Origin: Lichtheimia corymbifera B2541
Lineage: Eukaryota; Mucoromycota; Mucoromycetes; Mucorales; Lichtheimiaceae
NCBI GenBank assembly: GCA_000697475.1
Contig: JNEU01000824.1
Location: 143,012 to 207,011 of the forward strand
DNA: 64,000 nucleotides
Reading direction: 5' to 3'
Shown piece by piece: positions 11,697 through 20,159 of the stretch (position 1 is the first letter of the stretch; each line of letters starts with the position of its first letter). The notes beneath the pieces are model-generated. The model searched no databases. It worked only from the letters and a program-made list of their open reading frames with translations, and had not been told where the DNA came from. The position numbers were made by a program, and so were the translations under genes.

Positions 11697-12227
11697 CTAC
11701 TTTACGTTACTTAATAAAGCATTGTATCAAACATTCAGCTTAACTGCTTATAATAATTCCTTACTCCCATGACAGCAACAACTGGTATATCCCAACTGAA
11801 AATGGCGATTATGGGGAGAACGAGAGAGGTCACCTGTGTGATATATTAAGCATTATTAACATACACTCGTAAATTTCGGTCCCTTGTTGAGTGAGTTATG
11901 TAACACTACCCATGAAGCAATGGTCTTACACGAAATATAATAAAGATATACAGGAACCTGCAACTTACAATAAGGGGCTATCTTTAAAACAAGCTGCCAG
12001 CTAATAGCCTCATCCTCCCACTGCCAACTGTTGTCCAATACACTGCATGCCAGCAAATCTTTTGCTTCACCCCATTATTCCCATCCTTCAATTATCTTGA
12101 TCCGAGAGGGTTTGACCGAGGTACCGAGAAACACTCTAACAAAAGAAATATCGACTCATAGACAGTACACCCTTTCTATGTCCAGTTCGTTTAGTGGAGC
12201 ATGTCGCTTACATTTGCACCCTCCCAT
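11697..12227. repeat. Start of repeat block A, with one ~190-bp-type unit
   Basis: About 11990-12160 carries a diverged copy of the unit seen three times at 15368-15935: GCTGCCAGCTAATAGCC, then CCAACTGTTGTCCAATACACTGCATG, then CTTGATCCGAGAGG and TTTGACCGAG. No coding signal was found. The preceding ~290 bp holds the 3' flank of the kinase gene and nothing recognised. Confidence 0.6.
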
Positions 12228-13225
12228 ATAAAATCATCATAATCAACCTTGGGGACATTATGAGAACAAAGTTGATCAGCATGATTGAGAGTATCTTGTG
12301 TGGAAGTTTCAGTTTTGAGGTGGGCAATCTTGGGGACGTTCCCGTCCATTCATCGTCTCTCCTACATTTAGGCCCTCACACTCAAAAAGTTTTATAATGA
12401 AGCATGCGGTTGTTAAATGAATTGAGTTAATCAGCGTGTCCCAGAGAACTTTCTTACCAAGTTTCATGTTCGAGATGGGCAATCCCAAGGTAATTCATAC
12501 TACTTCAATAAACCATGAGATCCGACGGATACCAATTTCCGTCCACCATAGTCAATCTCATATTATACCCTCCCATTCCAAATTCTTAAAATGAAACATG
12601 AATTCTTTAATAAAACAAATTTGATCAGCGTGTCCAAAAGCATCTTGTGTGAAAATTTCAAGTTTGTGGTGGGCAATCTCGAGGTTATGGGCCGTTCACC
12701 GTACATATAACACCGTTTATTCATCGTCGGACGCTCCCATTTTATGTCACACAATGAAGCCTGCGACTTTTATTTGAATGGAGTTGATCAGCATGTCGAG
12801 GCCCACGGCCTGACCAAGTTTGACGATGGAGGTGGACAATTGCGGGGGTGTGCACTATGCACCCTACTTGCGCTCCGTCCGTCCTGTATTTGGACTGCCC
12901 GGTTCATTGAAACATCATAATGAAGCATACGGTTTTAAAATGAATGGAGTTGATCAGTATTACTCAGAGAACCTTCTTACCAAGTTTCAAGCTTGAAATG
13001 GGGAATTCCAAGATAATACATAGTAAATGACATTTTCATAAATCCGGCGCTTTCCCAATTACCGTCCGTTATAGTCAATCCCACGTTATGCCCTCCCATT
13101 CGAAATTTTCAAATGAAGTGTGGGTTCTGTCTTAAGACAAAGTTGTTCAGCATGTCCTAGAGCATCTTCTCACCAAGTTTGAGGTTGAAATGAGCAATTC
13201 CAAGATCTTGGATTGATATATAATA
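12228..13225 (+). repeat. Six degenerate ~165-bp tandem units (copy A)
   Basis: Six related units are visible, starting near 12245, 12390, 12585, 12750, 12912 and 13105. Each begins with ATGAAGYATG-like sequence, then has GTTGATCAGCATGTC, then AAGTTTCA, then GGGCAATC, and ends before CCTCCCAT/CATTTTATGTC. Two subtypes occur: one reads TTAAGACAAAGTTGATCAGC with AGCATCTTGTGTG, the other TTTAAATGAATGGAGTTGAT with AGAGAACCTTCTTACC. Spacing varies from about 140 to 195 bp. Related units occur at 45905-46530, 51040-51660 (minus orientation) and 52390-52860, and inside the two foldback cores. Not CRISPR-like: no short identical repeats or unique spacers. Confidence 0.85.
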
Positions 13226-13239
13226 TTCATGGATTTGTA

Positions 13240-13770
13240 GGGCAGTGCCTGATCTATTTAATTTCCACCTCTTCCACTTCCAGCTGCTTCCCTCTTCTCA
13301 GTTCAACTGTTGGTGCATTCAACTACAACTATAACCTGCGAACGATTGCCCTGCTTCAACCCATCATGTCAACCCTACACTTGCATTGATCCGATTGTCT
13401 TTGACTAAACGGCAAGTCCATGGCGTGTGCACCCCACTACAACACCCGCCTTCTTCGATACTGCACACTCCTCTGCCACAATCAAACGAAACAGCATTCA
13501 TTCCAGCAGTTACTATTAACAATGACTTTATTGTCTCAAGCAGGATTCACAATCTTGTCACTCTACTACTACAACACGCTCCTCTGCCACAACCATCTCG
13601 TAACAGCAGCTGCCATTAGCAAGGTCTCCATTGTCTCAAGTTACTTGCGGCCTCTTCACGTGGACAGCTGATAGCCATTGTATAAAAGCAACTTTATTTA
13701 CGTGTGGCAAATTCAATGATGCATACGACTTCTAATAGATGATCCCATATCAACTATCAAGTATCCCGCA
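13240..13770 (+). repeat. Shared ~0.5 kb module 2, copy A
   Basis: This block starts at TTTAATTTCCACCTCTTCCAC and contains CTGCGAACGATTG(C/T)CCTGCTT, CATCATGTCAA, GGCAAGTCCATGGCGTGTGC and CACCCCACTACAACAC, then ends near TTTATTTACGTGTGGCAA. The same order is found at 15925-16310 (+), 46575-47095 (+), 50470-50985 (-) and 52905-53330 (+). It contains only short frames with many His/Cys codons and no stable reading frame between copies, so it is probably non-coding or long decayed. Confidence 0.85.
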
Positions 13771-13807
13771 ATACAAGCACTCTTCGCCTTATTGAACTGC
13801 ACTGAAA

Positions 13808-14158
13808 ATGACCAAGAAAAGAGAGAGACCAACACCCGGGTGGAAAAGGAAGCGTAACAGCAGCGATCACAGAGGCTCTTTGTTATTGGACTTGCAACGG
13901 TTGTGGATGAATGGACGGATGCAATCAAGTGCAGCAATGTGGAATCCTGGTATATTGCTTTGGCTACTTGGCGCGTCGTCAGCATTCAACGAACACGTGG
14001 ATACGGCTGAGGATGATGATGGGTTGGATGAATTGGATGGCATGGATACGAGGGCTTATATCTTTGACAAGAGAGGATTTACCACCATGGATGATATTGC
14101 AACATTCAAGTCAATGCATGCTGCAGCTATTTTATACTCGTGGATGAGGATGCTATGA
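13808..14158 (+). pseudogene. Decayed coding module of the repeat family (copy A)
   Basis: A 116-codon frame follows module 2: MTKKRERPTPGWKRKRNSSD, later MWNPGILLWLLGASSA, an acidic stretch EHVDTAEDDDGLDELDGMD, and FKSMHAAAILYSWM. The block at 50511-50119 (-) holds a related reading in which MWNPGMLLWLLGASSA is followed by a frame shift, and KSMHAAAILQSWMKGALTA is read in another frame. Fragments also follow module 2 at 47176-47367 and 53500-53660. The protein family is unknown to me. Shared peptides but different frames suggest an ancestral element protein that is now broken in most copies; copy A is the longest intact frame. Confidence 0.5.
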
Positions 14159-14359
14159 CGGCAGCAACCAAGAATACAATGACACAACGACACCTGCTGA
14201 TTCTTTGTGATCCACTGGTTGGCATCTGGAAGGAAAGGAAGGATAGAAATTTGAAGGCCGGAAGGGGAGATTGGATTATACCCCACATCATTGTATCGAG
14301 ACGCTCTTGTTCCTTCTGTCATATTACATTCATTAAAGCTTCATTGTTCATATGCTGAT

Positions 14360-14790
14360 TAGACGATGGGTAGTGCCAATAACTGATTGTATACATGTTT
14401 AAATAGACCCTTGTATTTGCAATGTTAATAAACGCATAGTGATGGTACCCAACAACCCTGCTTGTTACGGAGGCTTGATCCATTGTAAGCTAAATCACTA
14501 GATGAGCTCTGTGGCACAAGTACATATATATCATAATGCTTACCTATGACAACAGCCCTATCAGCATGATCCACCTGTTATGTATAGCCTTATATGAGAA
14601 TGGACCCTAGAGACAAACAATACCATTACCGCTCATAGTCTTGGATGCACTGATCATTTTGGCTTGTTAACCATATCATCATAGCACCTTACTATTTAGG
14701 GATTGTCTATCATGCACTCTCCACCAATAAGAAACCTTCAAACCTTGCCCCTATGAGTTTTATTGCACGAGTCCCTCTGTATCTTTTGTA
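14360..14790. other. Unassigned sequence between repeat modules
   Basis: AT-rich, with stops in all frames; I see no gene, tRNA or clear repeat. Confidence 0.4.
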
Positions 14791-15268
14791 CTATCAGGGT
14801 CAAGCTATTTAACAATCAGCAAAGACCACTTGTCATACAGCATGCATAAGGAAATCATAAAGACAGTCATATCTCAAAACTTTACAATGAAACGTGGGCT
14901 CTTCAATCGAACAAAGTTGCTCGTCGGGGTGAAGCGCACCTTGGGTGCAAGTTTCACGATCAACCTCGTCGATCCTAGATTTCGCAATGTCACCACCCAC
15001 CAAGTGAATCGAGGGTCGACCTCCTGAATTTTTTTTTTCAACTTTGGCTGGTGGTGACATTGAGTGAATCTGAGAATGGCCACGACGATCGTGAAACTTG
15101 CACCCAAGGTGCGCTTCACCCCGACGAGCAACTTTGTTCGATTGAAGACCCCACGTTTCATTGTAGAATTTTTAGTTATGGGCACCTTTATGTTTTACAT
15201 ATGCTGTAAGCGTGATGCTATATGACAAGTGGTCTTTGTTCATTGACAAGTAGCTGGACCCCAATAGG
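14791..15268. repeat. Foldback (inverted repeat) element 1
   Basis: A ~480-bp imperfect palindrome centred near 15030. The left arm has CTATCAGGGTCAAGCT, AAAGACCACTTGTCATA, ACAATGAAACGTGGG, AACAAAGTTGCTCGTCGGGG, TGAAGCGCACCTTGGGTGC and AAGTTTCACGATC; the right arm repeats these as reverse complement. The turn is a GTCGAC followed by a run of T. The arms are themselves diverged versions of the ~165-bp tandem unit (compare AATGAAGCATGGGTTCT, ACAAAGTTGATCAGC). The same core sits at the centre of the large palindrome at 51721-52330. This architecture is MITE-like or foldback-like; no transposase gene is present in it. Confidence 0.85.
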
Positions 15269-15367
15269 GCGGAAGATGCGCAGGGGCGTGCTTGTGTAAC
15301 TGGGTTTAAAAAGTGAGGGTTTCAGGGACAATGCATGACAGGCACAAACTGTATTTGCAGGTGGTTT

Positions 15368-15935
15368 ACTGGCAGCTAATAGCCACTTTCGTCCAATCAG
15401 TATTGTTGCGAAAACCACATGATAGGAACGATGCTTCTGCTCCAGCTGAGCATTTCCATTCTTGAATTTTCTTGATCCGAGCTGATTTGACCGAGCTACG
15501 GTCAAACACAGGAATATCATCCAAATATCAGAAAAATCAAGTTGATTAATTATTCTTAAACTGCCAGCTAGTAGCCCCTCCCTCCTAACTTCCATTGTTT
15601 CCCAATCCACTGCATATGAACGATGCTTCTGCTCCAGCTGAGCATCTCCATCCTTCAAGTTTCTTGATCCGAGCTGATTTGACCGAGCTACGGTCAAACA
15701 TAGGAATATCATCCAAGTATCAGAAAAATCAATTGATTAATAATTTGTCAACTGGCAGCTAATAGCCCATCCCTCCCATTATCAACTGCTGCCCAATATA
15801 CTGCATGTGAACGATTCTGCTGGTCCAGCACAACACTTTCATCCTTCAACTTTCTTGATCCGAGAGGATTTGAATGGGCCACGGTCAAACAAAGGAATAT
15901 CATCCAGCATGAGAAAAATCAACTTGATTTCCAGC
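15368..15935 (+). repeat. Three tandem ~191-bp units
   Basis: Units start at ACTG(G/C)CAGCTA(A/G)TAGCC at 15368, 15560 and 15751 (period about 191). Each contains TGAACGATGCTTCTGCTCCAG (or a variant), CATCCTTCAA.TTTCTTGATC, CGAGCTGATTTGACCGAGC, TACGGTCAAACA.AGGAATAT and AGAAAAATCAA.TTGATT. Unit 3 runs directly into module 2. A fourth, diverged unit is near 11990-12160. Confidence 0.88.
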
Positions 15936-16340
15936 TCTTCCACTCCCACTTTTTTCCCCTCTTTCTCCCATTCCCAACCGTTGGTCCATTCAAGTACGAT
16001 CACCACCTGCGAACGATTGTCCTGCTTCAACCCATCATGTCAAGCCTACGATTGTCTTGATCGGATTGCCTTTGACTGAATGGCAAGTCCATGGCGCGTA
16101 CACCCCACTACAGCAACCACGTTTCTTGACACTCCATCTTCTCTTGTACAATCCTCGACCACAATCAAACGTAACGGCAGCTGCCATTGGAAAGTCATTG
16201 CTCCATTGTCTCATGGCACCCGTTACAGCCTTTTTCACGAGAACAGCAAACAGCCATCGCATAGAAGCAGCTTTATTTACGTGTAGCAACTTGATTTAAT
16301 ACATACGGATTCTATGGATATGGATATGGATATTGCTTTG
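15925..16340 (+). repeat. Shared module 2, copy B
   Basis: This reads CTTGATTTCCAGCTCTTCCAC, then CACCTGCGAACGATTGTCC, TTCAACCCATCATGTCAAGC, GGCAAGTCCATGGCG, and ends with AGCTTTATTTACGTGTAGC. It matches the blocks at 13240, 46575, 50470(-) and 52905. The decayed coding module found after the other copies is missing here. Confidence 0.85.
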
Positions 16341-17177
16341 ATGCATGGGATGGAAGGATTTGGATGTATATAACGCGTGAAAAGGAGTCTTTGTACTTAT
16401 GTATCCATTGTCAACTTGAACATTATGCTTGTGCTGTCATCCTGAAGAATTGGTGCAAGCAATTACCGCTACTACATATTATCATCATTGTTTGTGCAAC
16501 CTGTCAACCATCTACAACCCTCATTACCCAACATCATCCTTTGACCCATCATGCAAATATTTCGCGACTCCATCACCTTTGCACAGTGAACGCCCAAAAG
16601 ATAGAAACCTTCCAATGACTCAGATATCATAATAGCGACTTATCAACGAGAATAAACTATAAATGGCCACATGTATTAGTTTAATTGACGGGGTTTCGGG
16701 AACGGTTAATCGTCGGGATATGCACATAAAACGTTGGCCTTTTATGGCATAAGCAATCAAAAGTGAGGGAAGAGATGTGTGGAGTAGGATGTGCCACACC
16801 ATGCCTTTTCATGTGTATGGTGATTGAGTGAGCACAAAGAAAGAATGATAAGAGGGGGGTGATGCATGATTGTAGCTAAAAGGGTCCATGAGCTGATAAG
16901 GTCTGATTCTCCAATGAGCATAGATACATATGATGATTGTCCATGGATGAGGCAGTTGCTGGTAACATCTATGAATAGAGCCTGTTGTCACGGTATCTCT
17001 TCCAACCATCTATGCTATTCCTATATAAGCACATCTCCATCACAAAGAGAGATGTCATTGTCAGGCTCCCTCTTAGATCCATTTTAGTGGTATATTGTAA
17101 GCAACAATGATCCAATACTATGATATCTATCAGCCATTTTAAACCACAATGCATCAGCAAAAAAAAAAAGCTCATTT
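16341..17177. other. Intergenic, no gene seen
   Basis: This begins with a short GGATATGGATATGGATATTG repeat and contains only short frames. The end, near 17160, has an A-run just past the ALKBH1 stop codon (transcript 3' flank). Confidence 0.45.
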
Positions 17178-18483
17178 TTATGGTGGGAAAACCTGTCGAA
17201 CATTGATGTTAATTCGTGAAGTCTTTAGAAATTTGCTATACAACTCCCAGTCATCGTTCTCGTCGGTATCAGATAGTGGTGCTGACAAGTACTCTGGTAA
17301 TGTATCCTCTATTATCCGCGGTACTCCTATGATATGAAGGAGTTGATAAAGATGTCATTAGAGATAAAGCTATGAATGACTTACCATGGAAGAATTTACG
17401 ACAAGGCTTAGTCATGACAACAATATCACCACTATGCAATGCAAGCGGCACAGGCTCTGTATCTTGGGTAGTGCCACCAATAACATAAATACAGGAATTG
17501 CCAAGACTAGAGACATCATGAATAAAGGTGCCATCCACGATAACCAAGATATGCGCCTGCTTACCTGATAGAAATAAGGGGCGCATCCATATTTAATTCG
17601 CTTCTATCCACGTGACCCATCAAGGCATCCCGATATTGATAATAGTTGATCACGCCAGCTTCAGCCTTAAAGTCTTCGCCACGATATGTGTTCTTCCAAG
17701 CACCTTCATGTCCAACACCATCAACAGCGTATGCTATAGCCGATGTCAGCTGATCAACCAGCTTTGGCATTGGATATCGTTTGTCAAAGTGATAGGTCTT
17801 GGTGGGCCAATGATACTGATAACCAAGAGTGACCCAGCGCATACGATGCATTAATTCGAAAGGTTGTAATAATGGCATGGATTCGACAGGTGGTGGATCA
17901 TGTTTTTCCGAGTCGTTGGTCTCAAGTTGCCATTCCTGTATGGTTTTTCGTGGTACCACAAAAGATGGATCAAGCTGTCCACGATGTTCTTTCTCGCACA
18001 ATGGCCAAAGACCTTCGTCAGGGATAGCGTAATGTGTATCAAGGTTGGATGTGTTGGGTGGTCGAGTGTACAACGAAAGGCATTCACGAATCAATTGCCG
18101 CTGTCCTTTGTGAGAGAATGGATTTAGAATAATCACGAGACCTACAAACATTCAAGGAGTCAATGGCCGCCCGATTCTAAGCAAGAAACAAATGATAGCT
18201 TGCCTGGTATATCATGTAACACATATGCTCGAGAGGGTTGGTTTTGTTCGAAAAGTGGAAAAGAGAGATCACAAGCCAAATCTACTTTGAGAGCTCGGTC
18301 GTGATTGGGATGCTGGTGTAAATCGATGACCTTGGAGTAATCAGGGGGAGGGACTCTTGACTTGAAGTTACGTTCAACATAACGAAAAGGGGATTGGTTC
18401 ACATATGTTTTTGTATCCTGCTTCAGTTGAGCAGCCTTATGTTGTTGACGTTCAAGGATTTTACGTTGGCGACGAGAAGACAT
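17178..18483 (-). CDS. ALKBH1: AlkB homologue 1-like Fe(II)/2-oxoglutarate dioxygenase
   Basis: Dioxygenase of the ALKBH1 type, a family that oxidatively demethylates nucleic acids (tRNA m1A, and DNA 6mA has been proposed). Four exons (18483-18204, 18141-17565, 17506-17385, 17326-17178) give exactly 375 aa. Family marks in order: IPGLVIILNPF, RWVTLGYQYHWPTKTY, FKAEAGVINYYQYRDALMGH followed by VDRSE (the HxD iron ligands), ISISLGNSCIYVIGG, ALHSGDIVVMTKPCRKFFHG with VPRI (distal His and 2OG-binding Arg), and FLKTSRININVRQVFPP at the end. The first intron uses a GC donor, CCAG|GCAAGC; the joined IPGLVIILNPF supports it. The chosen ATG is only 10 nt downstream of the YIPF-like stop codon; an in-frame ATG at 18516 would add 11 residues and overlap that gene by 23 nt. 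There is no room for its own promoter except inside the upstream gene. Confidence 0.92.
18142..18203 (-). other. GC-AG intron in the ALKBH1-like gene
   Basis: A 62-nt intron with donor AG|GCAAGC and acceptor TTTGTAG|GTC. Exon joining gives DIPGLVIILNPF, matching the family's PGxxxIxNPF block. No GT donor nearby keeps this block in frame. Confidence 0.8.
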
Positions 18484-18493
18484 TAATTGAGCT

Positions 18494-19745
18494 TTATTGG
18501 CTAGGCTGGGCTGCATTTCTAAAATCGTAGTTGTAGAAAGCAAACTTCAGAATCAATGCAAAGCCGGCATGAGCACCAAGGATCGCCAATAAAAGTATAC
18601 GTGAAGTCTTTGCATCCGTTTTTGATATAACAATATACAAGTTCTTGACAAGGAAATAGCCTATGCAATACCTTAGTTATCTACCCATCCACCCTTCCGA
18701 TTATTATCACTTACCAGTCAACAATGCAGCCACCCCAACAAAGACCCATCGTGCAATATCAAATGGCATAACACATAAAATCTACCATGATTGGATTAGA
18801 TAACACATATCAAACCTACGTCGAATATTATATCCTTACTGAAACGGGGATCCACACTGTTAAACCGTAACCATAGTAATTGACGATCTCCAATAGACTA
18901 GGTTGACAGCCAAAGTACTTTGTAGCCAACCAAACCAAAGCAGGGCAGAGGAATCCATAAGAATATACGACACCGACAGCATAACTAAGTAATCGGAAAT
19001 CGCTTTGGTGTGGGACGTCTGCGATATAGGCTGCCAAGGAACCGGCTAGTGAGGAGCATACGAACATGGCAAATACTACTGTTGTCGCGATCCAGAATGG
19101 TCCATAGAGATCAGGTTGATTGTTCAATGTGTCCGAAGCAAAATCACCAACAGGATACAAGGTCTTTAGGCACCTTTCAATGACCTAATGTTTTATAGTC
19201 CAAACCAATCAACATGTGCTTGCAACCGTTTCACCCATCGAAATCATTCATACCTGTGAAGTATCCACATCGAAATATTGTGAATAGTAGTCTAACGACC
19301 AAATTGCCTTGTTTGCTCCACTACGCCGTGATTCCTGTGTATCAAAGAAATTGGTTGTGCTTGACGCAGCTGGTGGTGGCGGTGGAGGAGGTGCTACATA
19401 TACATAACAATGAGTTATTATCGTCGACAACACCTTGAAATATATCCTCCATCAGCCCTCTCCTTCCTTACCTGATCCATGTTGCCCTGTGTTGCTTGAA
19501 AAGTCTATGGCGATGTATATAGAGTCAAAAAGCTGTTGAGGTAGAGAAGAGAAACTCTCCCTTTGGATATACCTTGGAACTCGAGTCCATCGCTTTCGAT
19601 CGTTGCTGGCTAAAGGGGGTACAATGCCATGGTCAGTTATGATAAGAAGGTGTATATATATCACGTGAATGGGAAGGGTGTTTACCTGGGTATAGCCAGC
19701 CTCATCCATGTCGACTAGGACATTGTACTGATTCTTGTTGCTCAT
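18494..19745 (-). CDS. YIPF1/YIPF2-like Golgi membrane protein (Yip1 domain)
   Basis: Multi-pass membrane protein of the Yip1/YIPF group, which works with Rab GTPases in ER-Golgi transport. I read about seven exons. The N-terminal cytosolic part starts MSNKNQYNVLVDMDEAGYTQ (exon 19745-19686) and includes a poly-Pro stretch before AASSTTNFFDTQ; then IWSLDYYSQYFDVDTSQV leads into the Yip1 domain: LYGPFWIATTVVFAMFVCSS, LLSYAVGVVYSYGFLCPALV, VNYYGYGLTVWIPVS, FDIARWVFVGVAALLTGYFL and ILLLAILGAHAGFALILKFA. About five membrane segments are visible. The last exon ends FYNYDFRNAAQPSQ and a TAA at 18496-18494, similar in position to the human YIPF1 tail. The ALKBH1-like gene starts 10 nt further on. 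The head-to-head gap to the insulin-degrading enzyme start is about 415 bp, so a shared promoter region is likely. Confidence 0.88.
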
Positions 19746-20159
19746 GGGTTGCCAAGCGTGGTGGTGCGGAAAGACAAGTTGTCGTGATTGTAACCTACAA
19801 CTATTTAAGGCAATGACGTACAGGTATCTGAGCTAACACGTTGGCCTTTAGCAGCTACATATACACACGCTTACTTGCACCGTTCTTTCTTTTCCCCCCA
19901 CTGAATGCCAACATTGGCGCCACGTATTCTTAGTCTATTGAATCGTAGGTGCTCATCCTTGAATTTGTAAGTCTGGACTTGCACCGATCGCGTGGTTATC
20001 CTGATCACTCTTCTTCCTCTTCTTTTTTTTTCTCCGTCTTGTTCTCTTAGCCATCTCTACTTGACTCGAACGAACACGACTTTTATTAGCACTACTACAG
20101 CGCATCGTCAACAACCACTCACTACAAAGCGTTTCAGTTTTATACGATCAGTATCCACT

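Noticed and set aside
12228..13225. CRISPR array
   Set aside because: Units are long (140-195 bp), degenerate and similar over their whole length, with no short identical repeats separated by unique spacers; the genome is eukaryotic.
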